From assembly GCA_020851255.1 (NCBI GenBank), contig JADZDA010000079.1, positions 1-62,804 on the forward strand: 62,804 bases of DNA. Reading direction: 5' to 3'. The DNA comes from Burkholderiales bacterium. Lineage in GTDB: Bacteria > Pseudomonadota > Gammaproteobacteria > Burkholderiales > Casimicrobiaceae. Position numbers and translations under genes: made by a program. The number at the start of each line of letters is the position of its first letter. The stretch's first letter is position 1. The notes under the pieces are model-generated. The model searched no databases. It had not been told where the DNA came from and worked only from the letters and a program-made list of their open reading frames with translations. This document shows, piece by piece, positions 34,757 to 43,501 of the stretch.

Positions 34757-35287
34757 TCAATACGCGACCAGCGCGTCGACGCGATGGCCGAGCGCTTCGA
34801 TCCTCGTGCGCCCGCCCAGCGCGGGCAGGTCGACGACGAACGCGCATCCGACGACCGTGCCGCCGGCCACGGCGAGGAGCTTCAACGCGGCCTCGGCGGT
34901 CCCGCCGGTGGCGATCAGGTCGTCGACGACGAGCACGTGCTCGCCCCGCACGATCGCATCGCGGTGCATTTCGAGCCGGTCGCTGCCGTACTCGAGCTCG
35001 TAGTCCTGGCCGAAATTCTCGGCCGGCAGCTTGCCGGCCTTGCGGATCGGAACGAATCCGGTCGCGAGTTCGGCGGCGACGGCGGCGCCGACGATGAAGC
35101 CGCGCGACTCGATGCCGGCGACCTTGTCGATGCGCCGGCCGCGCCATGGCGCCGACAGGCGATCGACGACCGCCCGGTAACCGCGTGCGTCCTTGAGCAA
35201 GGTCGTGATGTCGCGGAACTGCACGCCCGGCCGCGGAAAGTCGGGCACGGTCCGGATCAACGCGCGCAGATCCGGCGGCGAGGTCAT
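34757..35287 (-). CDS. apt: Adenine phosphoribosyltransferase
   Basis: A 176-residue enzyme converting adenine and PRPP to AMP. FPRPGVQFRDITTLLKD, the flexible-loop region FVPIRKAGKLP and the PRPP motif VLVVDDLIATGGTAEAAL are diagnostic. ATG at 35287 overlaps the stop of the upstream gene by 4 bp. The full-length enzyme appears intact. Confidence 0.96.
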   Translation of the reverse strand: MTSPPDLRALIRTVPDFPRPGVQFRDITTLLKDARGYRAVVDRLSAPWRGRRIDKVAGIESRGFIVGAAVAAELATGFVPIRKAGKLPAENFGQDYELEYGSDRLEMHRDAIVRGEHVLVVDDLIATGGTAEAALKLLAVAGGTVVGCAFVVDLPALGGRTRIEALGHRVDALVAY

Positions 35288-36138
35288 GGCTTGCCGTCGG
35301 TGAATGGCGACTCGAGCAGGTGCAGTGCGGAGTCGACGAAACGGAACAGGAGCGCCGGCGGATTCGGGCCCGTGCCCGCGCGCAGCACGCGCTTCGGGGC
35401 GTCGTTCAACTGCAGCTCGACCCGGTAGACCGGCGGCATCGACCGCTGCCAGTTCGGCAGCGCCTTGCGCAGGTACGCGATCTCGTCCTCGGCCTTGACG
35501 ATCACGCCCATCGACTCGAGCAGGTTCAACTTGGGCCAGGTCTCGCCGCCGGGCCGGCCGTGGGTCACGATGCCGAGGAAGCGCTGGAAGTCGCCGTAGT
35601 ACGCGTCTCCGGGCTCGACATGCCGGCCGTTCGAATAGATCGCGTCCATCAGATAGGTGAGCGTGCGGTCGCGCGGCGTCTTGCGTCCCCACTGGTCCAG
35701 CACCTCCTGCGCGGTGATGGCGAGGCAGAGCTCGAGATGGCCGCCGGCGAGGTAGACGCGGCTCGCCGGCAGCTTGAACCGGATCTCGCCGTCCTGCGAG
35801 CGGACCCAGGCGGTCGGTTCACAGTCGTCGGGGAAGTAGCGCGTGTCCGCGGTGTCGTCCTGCAGATAGACGACCGGCATACTCTGCGCCTTCGCGAACT
35901 CGACCGCGTCGTCGACACCGCGCTTGGACGAATAGCGCGCGTCGTGCGTCGAGGTCGGATGCGTGACGATCAGCAACGACTCCCCGGAGAGCCGCAGCGA
36001 ATCCGGCGCGACGACCGGATGCGCCGGGCACGCCGCGAACGACGGGGCGCACGCGACCAGGGCCGCGCCCGCGAGCATCGCGGCCAGGAGCTTCCTGGTG
36101 CCGGCGCCGCGAGCGACCGCCGGGGGCTCCGCGTTCAT
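35284..36138 (-). CDS. Secreted protein of unknown function
   Basis: A 284-residue exported protein. Signal peptide LLAAMLAGAALVACAPSFA with a lipobox-like LVAC|A, so possibly a lipoprotein. The mature part contains SLLIVTHPTSTHDARYSSK, MPVVYLQDDTADTRYFPDDCEPTAW, an ARITAQ-like LCLAITAQEVLDQWG and VTHGRPGG. The pattern suggests a folded alpha/beta domain, but I do not recognise the family. It sits between a small unknown protein and apt with 4-bp overlaps on both sides. Confidence 0.65.
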   Translation of the reverse strand: MNAEPPAVARGAGTRKLLAAMLAGAALVACAPSFAACPAHPVVAPDSLRLSGESLLIVTHPTSTHDARYSSKRGVDDAVEFAKAQSMPVVYLQDDTADTRYFPDDCEPTAWVRSQDGEIRFKLPASRVYLAGGHLELCLAITAQEVLDQWGRKTPRDRTLTYLMDAIYSNGRHVEPGDAYYGDFQRFLGIVTHGRPGGETWPKLNLLESMGVIVKAEDEIAYLRKALPNWQRSMPPVYRVELQLNDAPKRVLRAGTGPNPPALLFRFVDSALHLLESPFTDGKP

Positions 36139-36536
36139 GTTTCCGGCGCCCCCTGCCACAGCAGGTCGTAGCCCAGTTCGCGCGTGTCGGTGCACATGCG
36201 CGCGAGCGCGGCGAACTTGGCCTTGAACGTCGCCTCGGCGTGCGAGCGCTCGTGCTCGGCGAACGACCGCCAGTAGGTCACGATGACGATGTCGTGGTCG
36301 TGCGCGCCGCCCGGCGTCGCGGCGCCCCCGAGCGAACCTTCGTCCGAGACGAACCCGGAGTAGCGGAACACCTGTCCGGCGATGAATCCCCCCTTGTCGC
36401 CGCCGTAGGTGTCCTTGACGACGTTGCACATCTCGCCCAGCGCGAGGTCGACATCGTCCATCGACACCCCGGCGTTGAGCTTGACCGTGTTGAAGAGCAT
36501 CTTCGCGCCGAACGGCACGGTGATCGGTCCGAACAT
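36135..36536 (-). CDS. Small protein, possibly dimeric alpha/beta-barrel
   Basis: A 133-residue soluble protein: MFGPITVPFGAKMLFNTVKL, MDDVDLALGEMCNVVKDTYGG, FIAGQVFRYSGFVSDEG, DIVIVTYWRSFAEHERSHAE. The last segment (a strand, then W/F plus a helix with His) recalls ABM or EthD-like barrels in which an aromatic strand is followed by an amphipathic helix. Not named. First gene of a four-gene minus-strand operon ending at 33693. The start at 36536 has MFGPIT as the likely N-terminus. Confidence 0.65.
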   Translation of the reverse strand: MFGPITVPFGAKMLFNTVKLNAGVSMDDVDLALGEMCNVVKDTYGGDKGGFIAGQVFRYSGFVSDEGSLGGAATPGGAHDHDIVIVTYWRSFAEHERSHAEATFKAKFAALARMCTDTRELGYDLLWQGAPET

Positions 36537-36723
36537 CGACGGCTCCTGATCCGCCCGGCGCACCGGACATGCGCCGGGAGGGTTCCGGTTGACCCCGCCG
36601 CCACCGGGGAAACGACGGCGGCTTCCGGACCCCATTCTAAGACCTATTCCAACTTCACGCGCGCGATGCGCGACTGCAGGATGGGCACGCCGGCCGGACG
36701 CGGCGGCGGCCTCCCGCGCGACG

Positions 36724-37275
36724 CTATTTTCGGGGTACGCTCTTCGCTGCCGGGTCGAGCACCACCGGCGCCTCGAAGGTCACGTCGTAGCTCCACGCCT
36801 GGCGGAACTCGCGTACCGTCCCGTCGGTCGCGAAGCGGCCGGCGACGCGCTTCTCGTCGTACGCGGTCGGTGTCCAGCGGATCCACAGCGCCGAGGACAC
36901 GAACGTGGTGAACGCCCGATGCAGCGGCGCCGCGCTCTTGACCCTGGCGTCGGGATCGATCACGACGTGCAGCGCCGCGAGATCGCCCCGCCGGGCCATC
37001 GCCTCGAGTCCGTCCCGATCGCGCGCCTGCGCGGCGGTCAGCGGACGGTCCGAGGCGACCACGACCACATCCAGATAGCCCGGCTCGGTCGTGCTGTCGA
37101 TCTCGACGGCGATCGCGTGGCCCAGGTCGGCGCGCTGGCCGGTGGCGACCAGCCCCCCCCAGGCCGTCTGCGCGTCCGCCGCCGTCGCGAAAACCACCGC
37201 CGCGACGATCGCGGTGAGTCCGGCCGCGGCGGCGCGCACCGGCCGCCGCCGCGGCCGTTCGGCCCTTCGCGTCAA
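36724..37275 (-). CDS. Secreted hypothetical protein, TTG start
   Basis: A 183-residue exported protein. The TTG at 37275 overlaps the stop of the upstream gene (TTGA), so coupling supports it; a GTG (VRAAAAGL) just inside is the alternative. The signal peptide (AAAGLTAIVAAVVFATAADA) precedes a mature domain with HAIAVEIDSTTEPGYLDVVV and SALWIRWTPTAYDEKRVAGRF. Unrecognised. Partner of the secreted protein encoded upstream. Confidence 0.65.
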   Translation of the reverse strand: MTRRAERPRRRPVRAAAAGLTAIVAAVVFATAADAQTAWGGLVATGQRADLGHAIAVEIDSTTEPGYLDVVVVASDRPLTAAQARDRDGLEAMARRGDLAALHVVIDPDARVKSAAPLHRAFTTFVSSALWIRWTPTAYDEKRVAGRFATDGTVREFRQAWSYDVTFEAPVVLDPAAKSVPRK

Positions 37276-38120
37276 GGCGTCGTCGAAATCGCGGCGAAGC
37301 GTCCGGGGCAACTGCAACCGGAGCTGTTGTTGATCGTGTAGCGTCCCGTGACCATCTTGACGCGATTGTGGACGTCGAAGAAATTCGCGGTTCCGGTAAC
37401 GCCGTTGTTGCAGGACATCGTTCCCGTGTACTGGCCGATCCTGCCGACCTGCAGGTAGGTCATCGGGAACGTGCACGTGGCGAACGGCCACACGATCGTC
37501 CAGGTCGACGACGTGCCGGTCTGCGCGATCGTGAGCGTGCCCGACTCGTCGCCGGTGCCGCAGACCCCGGTGCAGGCGTACGTATCGGTCAGGAAGTAGG
37601 TGCCGGCGTTGTTCTCCAGCGCGAGCGGCTGGCGGTTGAGCGTCTTGCTGACGTTCACCGCGCCGACGTTGTAGGTGAGCGTTCCCGTGCCCACGCCGGT
37701 TCCGGTGAACGTCATCGTGCCGACGGCGGTCTCGACGACCGCCGCCGGATTCCAGGGGGATCCGAAATACGGGCCGGTCGTCGAGTAGAGCGTTCCGGAG
37801 AACGTCACGCCCGACGTGATCACGAGCGTCGCGACATAGAAGCGCTGTGCGCCGGTATCCCCGTAGACGAACATCGTCGCGAAGATCACGTTCGCGTTCT
37901 GGATCAACTGGATGCCCCAGCCGGGCTCGGCGTCCGGCCACCAGACGTCGGTGAAGTCGTTGGTGATGTTGGTCTTCTCGACGGCTTCCTTGTCGATCGG
38001 CACCGCGACGCCGGGGCCGTAGGTGAGGCCGGGTTGGCCGGCGGGCTGGGCGGCGGCGTTCACGGCGAAGACCGCGGCGGCGGCCGCAACGAGCAAAGTG
38101 CTGGCGATCTTGCGGGGCAT
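37272..38120 (-). CDS. Secreted repeat-like beta protein, family member A
   Basis: A 282-residue exported protein. Signal peptide STLLVAAAAAVFAVNAAAQ. The mature part opens DVWWPDAEPGWGIQLIQN and IFATMFVYGDTGAQRFYVA, then FSGTLYSTTGPYFG and TLTYNVGAVNVSKTLNRQPL. These features recur in the protein at 47833-48693, so the two are paralogues. Similar proteins are common, unnamed, in Burkholderiales (recollection). Cysteine pairs near the C-terminus (CTGVCG, CNNG, CSCPG) suggest disulfides. Promoter probably in 38121-38418. Confidence 0.75.
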   Translation of the reverse strand: MPRKIASTLLVAAAAAVFAVNAAAQPAGQPGLTYGPGVAVPIDKEAVEKTNITNDFTDVWWPDAEPGWGIQLIQNANVIFATMFVYGDTGAQRFYVATLVITSGVTFSGTLYSTTGPYFGSPWNPAAVVETAVGTMTFTGTGVGTGTLTYNVGAVNVSKTLNRQPLALENNAGTYFLTDTYACTGVCGTGDESGTLTIAQTGTSSTWTIVWPFATCTFPMTYLQVGRIGQYTGTMSCNNGVTGTANFFDVHNRVKMVTGRYTINNSSGCSCPGRFAAISTTP

Positions 38121-38418
38121 GGGTGACCTCGGGGCGTGTTTCCGGCGGGCGAATGAGACGCGATACAAGGTCCGCGGCTCTCCTGGCCGGATGTCTTGCC
38201 GCATTTCGACGCTCGCCAAACCGGATCGGCGATCGCTACCGGCGCTTTCCATCCTGCGTCGACGGCGCCGGGGCTGTCAAGGTGAATTCTCCACCGACGT
38301 CCGCGACCACCGGTCCGCGCCAACGTCACGAGGGCAACGGTGCCCGCCTCCCGATCCGGAGCACCCGTTCCTCCAGCCAGCATCCCGATCCAGGCCGGAC
38401 GCGTACGACCCTGTATCG
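38121..38418. other. Intergenic region between minus-strand genes
   Basis: About 298 bp upstream of the secreted family gene, downstream of the IclR-gene stop. It should hold the promoter of the 38120-37272 gene. I see no strong hexamers, repeat or RNA gene. Confidence 0.4.
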
Positions 38419-39231
38419 CTAGCCTGCGACGCCCAGCCCCTTCGAGACTTCGCCCGCGGCGCGCACGAGCCGCCGGGCGAGCTTGCGCTGGAGCTCCGCC
38501 AGCGTCCATCGGGGCGAAGGAACGGCGATGTTGATCGCTCCGGCGACCTGCCCGGCCGCGTCGACGATCGCCGCGGCGATCGATACGTCGCCGACGAAAG
38601 TCTCCTGGTCGTTCACCGCGTAGCCGCGCTTGCGCGTCTCGTCGACGATCGCCGCGAGCTTCGCCGTCTCGGTGACGGTGTTCGCGGTCCAGGCCTTGCG
38701 CGCCGAACGGGCCAGGATCCCGTGGGACTCGTCGGCCGGAAGCCGCGCGAGCATCGCGCGCCCCGGTGACGTGCAGAACGCGGGCAGTCGGGAGCCCACC
38801 CGCAGGTCGACGCTGACCGCGTGCACGCTCGGATAGCGCGCGATGTACACGACATCGACGCCTTCGAGTCGCGTCAGGTTGACCGTTTCCCCGCACTCGC
38901 GCGCGAGCGCTTCGAGATGCGGGAGCGCCGCCTCCCGGACGCGGTCCTGTCCGAGCACCGCCTGCGAGAACGCGAGCATCCGCGACGAGAGGCTCCAGGC
39001 CCGGGTCGCGGCGTCCTGCTTCAGGTAGCCCAGCGCGCCCAGCGTGTGCGTGATCCTCTGCACCGCGCTCTTGCCCAGCCCCGACGGCCGCACGAGCTGC
39101 GTGAGCGTCATCGGCCGGTCGGCCGCCGACAGCGCCTCCAGCACGCGAAAGGCCCGCGCGATCGCGGCGACATGGAGCGGATCGTCGTCCCGGTCGCCCG
39201 CAGCAACCGGCTCACCGCCGCGCCCGCTCAA
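38419..39231 (-). CDS. IclR family transcriptional regulator
   Basis: A 270-residue regulator. The N-terminal winged helix-turn-helix (about 20-80) reads RAFRVLEALSAADRPMTLTQL and SGLGKSAVQRITHTLGALGYL; the effector-binding domain follows (VDVVYIARYPSVHAVSVDL, SPGRAMLARLP, GYAVNDQETFVGDVSIAA, AINIAVPSPRW). The TTG start at 39231 overlaps the dipeptidase stop (TTGA). It probably controls the surrounding D-amino-acid/dipeptide cluster through the palindrome at 40292-40308. Confidence 0.92.
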   Translation of the reverse strand: MSGRGGEPVAAGDRDDDPLHVAAIARAFRVLEALSAADRPMTLTQLVRPSGLGKSAVQRITHTLGALGYLKQDAATRAWSLSSRMLAFSQAVLGQDRVREAALPHLEALARECGETVNLTRLEGVDVVYIARYPSVHAVSVDLRVGSRLPAFCTSPGRAMLARLPADESHGILARSARKAWTANTVTETAKLAAIVDETRKRGYAVNDQETFVGDVSIAAAIVDAAGQVAGAINIAVPSPRWTLAELQRKLARRLVRAAGEVSKGLGVAG

Positions 39232-40244
39232 CCCGCCCCCCAGATTTCGCCGAGGACCCGCACGAGATTCCCGCCGACGATCCGGTCGACGTCGGCGGGC
39301 GTGAAGCCTCCGCGCTCCAGCGCCTCGGCGATCCTCGGCCAGTGGTGCGGGCTGGGAGTCTCCTTCGGAAACCGCCCGGCGAGCGTGTTGCCGAACGCCG
39401 CGACATAGCTGCCGGTGGCCGCGCTGTACTGGTTCGCCGTCATGTCGAGGATGTGCCGGACCTTCTCGTCGTCGGACACCGCGGCGAAGTCGGTGCCGAC
39501 GCCGACGTGCTCGACGCCGACCAGGTTCGCGATGTGGCGGGCGTGCCGGACGAAGTTCTCGAGCGTCGGCGGGTGCTCGGGGTCGTTGTCCCAGTTCATG
39601 AGGCCGTGGATGCAAGCGCCGACGACGCCGCCGCTCGCGCCGACCGCCTTCAGCGCCGCATCCGACTTGTTGCGCGGGCGCAGGTTGACCGCCTTCGCGT
39701 TCGCGTGCGTGAGCAGGACCGGTTTGGCCGAGGCCCGCGCCGCCTCGATCGTCGTCGCCTCGGCGCAGTGGGACAGGTCGATCGCCACGCCGACACGGTT
39801 CATCTCGGCGACCAGTTCGCGCCCGAAGTTCGTCAGTCCCCCGTTGCGCGATTCCGAGCAGCCGTCGCCGGCCGCGTTCGCCTCGTTGTACGTCAACTGC
39901 ATCACCCGCAGGCCGAGCGCGTGGAAGAGCCGCACGCGCCGAACGTTGCTTCCGAGCGGCAGCGTGTTCTGCCAGCCCATGACGAGCCCGACCTTGCCGC
40001 CGGCTTTCGCCCGGGCGATGTCGGCGCCGGTGCGCACGAGCAGCCACCGCGAATCCGGCGCGGCGAGCCGATCCAGCCATTCGGCGAGGCCGTCGATCGT
40101 CGGCTCGAGACCGTCCTGCATGTGGGTGACGGTGACGTTCGCGGCGGCGACGCCGCCGGCGATCAGCGGCGCGGGGTCGCCGTCGCAGAAATAGACGAGG
40201 CCGTCGACGACGAGTCGGCCGGGAACCGGGACGGCGGACGGCAT
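39228..40244 (-). CDS. M19 (membrane/renal) dipeptidase-like enzyme
   Basis: A 338-residue metallopeptidase-fold protein. Landmarks: AGGKVGLVMGWQNTLPLG, VMQLTYNEANAAGDGC, VGVAIDLSHCAEATTIEAA, VLLTHANAKAV, HVGVGTDF. Most members open with an HxD metal-ligand motif (DGHND); here the site reads VVDGLVYFCDGD, so the first His/Asp pair is absent and metal binding may differ. Family members hydrolyse dipeptides, including those with D-residues. Next to DadA-like and carbamoylase-like genes, D-residue dipeptides are a plausible substrate. Confidence 0.88.
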   Translation of the reverse strand: MPSAVPVPGRLVVDGLVYFCDGDPAPLIAGGVAAANVTVTHMQDGLEPTIDGLAEWLDRLAAPDSRWLLVRTGADIARAKAGGKVGLVMGWQNTLPLGSNVRRVRLFHALGLRVMQLTYNEANAAGDGCSESRNGGLTNFGRELVAEMNRVGVAIDLSHCAEATTIEAARASAKPVLLTHANAKAVNLRPRNKSDAALKAVGASGGVVGACIHGLMNWDNDPEHPPTLENFVRHARHIANLVGVEHVGVGTDFAAVSDDEKVRHILDMTANQYSAATGSYVAAFGNTLAGRFPKETPSPHHWPRIAEALERGGFTPADVDRIVGGNLVRVLGEIWGAG

Positions 40245-40291
40245 GCGGAACCTTTCGCGGGGCAGGGTCAGCGCCCGCGGCGAACGGGCGA

Positions 40292-40308
40292 ATATCGACA
40301 GGCGATAT
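40292..40308. promoter_or_regulatory. Operator-like inverted repeat in the divergent region
   Basis: ATATCG-ACAGG-CGATAT, perfect 6-base arms, lying just upstream of the -35 element of the rightward operon. It sits in the 163-bp region between the dipeptidase/IclR operon and the Bug operon, a good candidate site for the IclR regulator. Confidence 0.55.
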
Positions 40309-40314
40309 CAGGTA

Positions 40315-40343
40315 TTGCGATCCGACAGTCTAAACCCTACGAT
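40315..40343 (+). promoter_or_regulatory. Predicted sigma70 promoter of the D-amino-acid operon
   Basis: TTGCGA (40315-40320), 17-nt spacer, TACGAT (40338-40343). Both hexamers share four of six bases with the consensus. It points toward the Bug gene at 40408. Confidence 0.5.
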
Positions 40344-40407
40344 GCGCCGTTCCAACGATTCTGCGCGAGCCGTGAGCGCGGGGCCGACCCGCGGAGGAGA
40401 CCGTCCG

Positions 40408-41385
40408 ATGATCCGAGGATTCCCCGTCCTGGCCGCCGCCGTCCTGGCACTCTCGTTCGCGGGCACGACCGCCGCGCAGGCGCCGGCATGGCCGGTGAAG
40501 CCGGTCAGGCTGATCGTCGCCTATCCGCCCGGCGGCAGCACCGATGTGGCGGCGCGGCTGGTCGCCGAGCCGCTGTCGAAGGCGCTCGGCGTCCCGGTCT
40601 TCGTCGAGAACAAGCCGGGCGCCGGCGGCACGATCGGCGCGCTGTTCTCCGCCAAGTCCGATCCGGACGGGTACACGCTGCATTTCGGGTCGGCCGCGGA
40701 AACGAGCATCGCGCGCGTCACCATGAAGGCGGTGCCGTTCGAGACGTTGCGCGATTTCCAGCCGGTGTCGCTGGTCGGCAGGGTGCCGTTCCTGCTCGTG
40801 ACCCACGCCGCGCTGCCGCCGAACAACCTGCGCGAGCTGATCGACTGGATACGCGCGAATCCGGGCAAGGTGAACTACTCGTCGTTCGGCAACAACACGA
40901 CCAACCACCTGGTCGGCGAGGCGTTCAAGGTCGCCGCCGGCGTCGAGGCCGCGCACATTCCCTACAAGGGCAGCGCGCCGTCGGTCGCCGATCTCATCGG
41001 CGGACAGGTCCAGTACACCTTCGACACGATCACCGCGGTGCTGCCGCAAGTGAAGGGCGGCCGTCTGAAGGCGATCGCGGTCGCGACCGCGCAGCGCTCC
41101 GCGCTCGTGCCCGACGTGCCGACGCTCTCCGAGAGCGGACTGCCGGGCTTCACCGGCGGCACCTGGTTCGGCGTACTCGCGCCGGTCGGCACGCCCGCGG
41201 CGGTCGTCGATCGACTGAGCCGCGAGCTCGCGGCGATCCTGCGCTCCGAGGCGATGAAGAAGGAGTTCGAGAGCCGCGGCATCGAGCCGGTCGGCGACAC
41301 GCCGCAGGAGTTCGGCCGCTACATCGCGTCGGAGTCCGAGCGCTGGACCGCGCTCGCCGCGAAGATCGGCCTCAGGCCCGAGTGA
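40408..41385 (+). CDS. Bug/TctC-type periplasmic binding protein
   Basis: A 325-residue secreted solute-binding protein. GGAGGAG precedes the ATG at 40408, chosen over the 40243 frame start because the signal peptide (VLAAAVLALSFAGTTAAQA) begins here. Typical motifs: WPVKPVRLIVAYPPGGSTD, VFVENKPGAGGTIGA, GYTLHFGSAAETS, HIPYKGSAPSVADLIGGQVQ, LVPDVPTLSESGLPGF. In operon with DadA-like and carbamoylase-like genes, the ligand may be a D-amino acid, hydantoin-derived acid or similar (inference). No permease nearby. Confidence 0.93.
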   Translation: MIRGFPVLAAAVLALSFAGTTAAQAPAWPVKPVRLIVAYPPGGSTDVAARLVAEPLSKALGVPVFVENKPGAGGTIGALFSAKSDPDGYTLHFGSAAETSIARVTMKAVPFETLRDFQPVSLVGRVPFLLVTHAALPPNNLRELIDWIRANPGKVNYSSFGNNTTNHLVGEAFKVAAGVEAAHIPYKGSAPSVADLIGGQVQYTFDTITAVLPQVKGGRLKAIAVATAQRSALVPDVPTLSESGLPGFTGGTWFGVLAPVGTPAAVVDRLSRELAAILRSEAMKKEFESRGIEPVGDTPQEFGRYIASESERWTALAAKIGLRPE

Positions 41386-42620
41386 GCGACGCGCACGCGT
41401 CGTCGGATGCGCGGCGCACGGGCGAGCGCCCGAGCGCGATCGTCATCGGCGCCGGTATCGTCGGCGCGACGGTCGCGTGGGCGCTCGGCAAGTCCGGCGT
41501 GGCGACGACGCTCGTCGACGCCGACGGCCCCGGCGCCGGTTGCAGCTACGGCAACGCCGGGGCGATCAGCGAGAGCTCGGTCGCGCCGGTCGCGATGCCC
41601 GGCGTTTCGAGGAACGTCCTCGGCATGCTGCTCGATCCGGAAGGGCCGCTGCGCATCCGGCCGGCGCGCCTGCCGCGCGCGCTGCCCTGGCTGCTCGCGT
41701 TCATGGCCTCGGCGAGGCCGGCGCGGGTCGAGCGGATCGCCGCCAGGCTGCACGCGCTCCACCACGGCGCGGTCGACGCGCACCTCGCGCTTGCCCGCGA
41801 GATCGGCGCGCCGGAGCTCGGGGTGCGCCACGGGCACCTGCACCTGTACCCGGACGAGGCCGCGCTCGCGAAGGATGCGGACTCCTGGGCGCTGCGCCAG
41901 CGCTACGGCGTCGAGGTCCGCAAGCTCAACCGCGCCGGCATCGTCTCGCTCGAGCCGGCGGTCTCGCCCCGCTACCAGGTCGGCATGTTCCTCCCCGACC
42001 ACGCGATGGTCGTGAACCCGCAACGCTACGTCGACCGGATCGTCGCGGCGTTCCGCGAACGTGGCGGGCGCTGGTCGCGCGATCGCATCCTGAAGATCGC
42101 GCCGGCCGGCGGCTCGTGGGTCTGCGCGAGCGCGACCGACGAGTGGCACGCGGACCACGTCGTCGTGGCGGCGGGCATCGCGTCGAAGCGCCTGCTCGCG
42201 CCGCTGGGCATCCACCCGCCGCTCGAGTCCCAGCGCGGCTACCATGCGATGTTCGAGGGTGCCCGCGCACCGACGTCGCGCATCGTCGTCCTGGCCGACC
42301 GCAAGGCGTTCACCACGACGATGGAGACCGGATTCCGGATCGCGGGGACCGTGGAGATCGGAGGCACGTCGGCGCCGCCCGATCCGCGCCGCTCGGCGGT
42401 GCTCGAACGCATCGCCCGCGAGACCTTCCCCGCGCTCGCCGGCGCGAAGGTGACGACCTGGATGGGACACCGTCCCTGCATGCCCGACTCCCTGCCCTGG
42501 GTCGGTCCGGCGCGAGGACGCGCGGGCCTGCATTTCGCGTTCGGACACGGGCATCTGGGCGTGACCGACGCGCCGGGCACGGCGCGACGGATCGTCGCGG
42601 CGATCGCGGGGAGCGGTTGA
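41382..42620 (+). CDS. FAD-dependent D-amino-acid dehydrogenase-like oxidoreductase
   Basis: A 412-residue DadA/DAO-family flavoprotein. Dinucleotide-binding motif AIVIGAGIVGATVAWAL near the N-terminus; GPGAGCSYGNAGAISESSVAP is DadA-like; KVTTWMGHRPCMPDSLPWVGP near the C-terminus is the substrate-pocket segment. The GTG start at 41382 overlaps the Bug stop (GTGA). It probably oxidises D-amino acids to 2-oxo acids, passing electrons to the membrane quinone pool. Confidence 0.9.
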   Translation: MSDAHASSDARRTGERPSAIVIGAGIVGATVAWALGKSGVATTLVDADGPGAGCSYGNAGAISESSVAPVAMPGVSRNVLGMLLDPEGPLRIRPARLPRALPWLLAFMASARPARVERIAARLHALHHGAVDAHLALAREIGAPELGVRHGHLHLYPDEAALAKDADSWALRQRYGVEVRKLNRAGIVSLEPAVSPRYQVGMFLPDHAMVVNPQRYVDRIVAAFRERGGRWSRDRILKIAPAGGSWVCASATDEWHADHVVVAAGIASKRLLAPLGIHPPLESQRGYHAMFEGARAPTSRIVVLADRKAFTTTMETGFRIAGTVEIGGTSAPPDPRRSAVLERIARETFPALAGAKVTTWMGHRPCMPDSLPWVGPARGRAGLHFAFGHGHLGVTDAPGTARRIVAAIAGSG

Positions 42621-42621
42621 C

Positions 42622-43485
42622 ATGGCACGAACGATCTGCGTCGCCGCGGCCCAGACCGGGCCGGTGCACACCGAGGACCTCGCGGAGAAGCGGCCGACCG
42701 CGCTCGCGATGATCGCGGAGGCGGCCGATCGCGGCGCGCGCATCCTCACGTTCCCCGAACTCTTCCTCTCGCCGTTCTTCCCCAACCGGCTGCGCGAGGA
42801 CTTCGAGCGGTTCTTCGTCGGGCACGACCACCCGGTGATCCGCGCGATCGTCGATGCCGCCGCCGCGCGCGGCCTCGCGCTGGTGCTGCCCTTCGGCGAA
42901 CGCGCGTCCGGCGGTCTCTACAACGCCGCGCTGGTCACCGACGGTGACGGCAGGACGCTGGGCGTGTACCGCAAGACGCACATTCCGGCCTACTTTCCCA
43001 ACGAGCGCCCCGGCGGCACCGGCAGCTACGAACGGCTGTATTTCACACCCGGCGCGAACCTGCCGGTGTTCGAGGCGGCCGGATGCCGTTTCGGCGTGCC
43101 GATCTGCTACGACCGGCAGTTCCCGGAAGCCTCGCGCGTGCTCGCCCTCGCCGGCGCGGAGGTGATCTTCATGCCGATCTGCTACGCGACCTACGGCGAC
43201 CCGGCGCACCGTTCGGAAGCCTGGGAGATCCCGCTCCGCGCGCGCGCCTACGAGAACGGCGTGGTCGTCGTCGCGGCGAACAAGGTCGGCGACGAAGGCG
43301 TGCGCCGGCACCTCGGCCGCAGCATGATCGTCTCGCCCGCCGGCGCGATCCTCGCCGACGCCGGCACGGACGCCGAAGGCCTGGTCGTGCAGACGGTCGA
43401 CCTGGACGAGACCGCGATGTCGCGCAAGAAGATGCCGTGGTGGCGCGACCGGCGACCGGACCTCTACGGACCCCTCGCGCGGTAG
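42622..43485 (+). CDS. Carbon-nitrogen hydrolase, N-carbamoyl-D-amino-acid amidohydrolase-like
   Basis: A 287-residue nitrilase-superfamily enzyme with an intact Glu-Lys-Cys triad: E46 (FPELFL), K118 (VYRKTHIP), C162 (VPICYDRQFPE). VVVVAANKVGDEG and FFPNERPGG are near the substrate gate. The branch is N-carbamoylputrescine/N-carbamoyl-D-amino-acid amidohydrolases. It starts one base after the oxidoreductase stop. With DadA it would convert a carbamoyl or amide D-amino acid to a 2-oxo acid. Confidence 0.88.
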   Translation: MARTICVAAAQTGPVHTEDLAEKRPTALAMIAEAADRGARILTFPELFLSPFFPNRLREDFERFFVGHDHPVIRAIVDAAAARGLALVLPFGERASGGLYNAALVTDGDGRTLGVYRKTHIPAYFPNERPGGTGSYERLYFTPGANLPVFEAAGCRFGVPICYDRQFPEASRVLALAGAEVIFMPICYATYGDPAHRSEAWEIPLRARAYENGVVVVAANKVGDEGVRRHLGRSMIVSPAGAILADAGTDAEGLVVQTVDLDETAMSRKKMPWWRDRRPDLYGPLAR

Positions 43486-43501
43486 CGGGCGGCGCGGCGC
43501 G

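Noticed and set aside
31239-35003. A 1254-codon plus-strand frame opposite the peptidase and crotonase genes
   Set aside because: Same antisense artefact; no signal peptide, motif or ribosome binding site.
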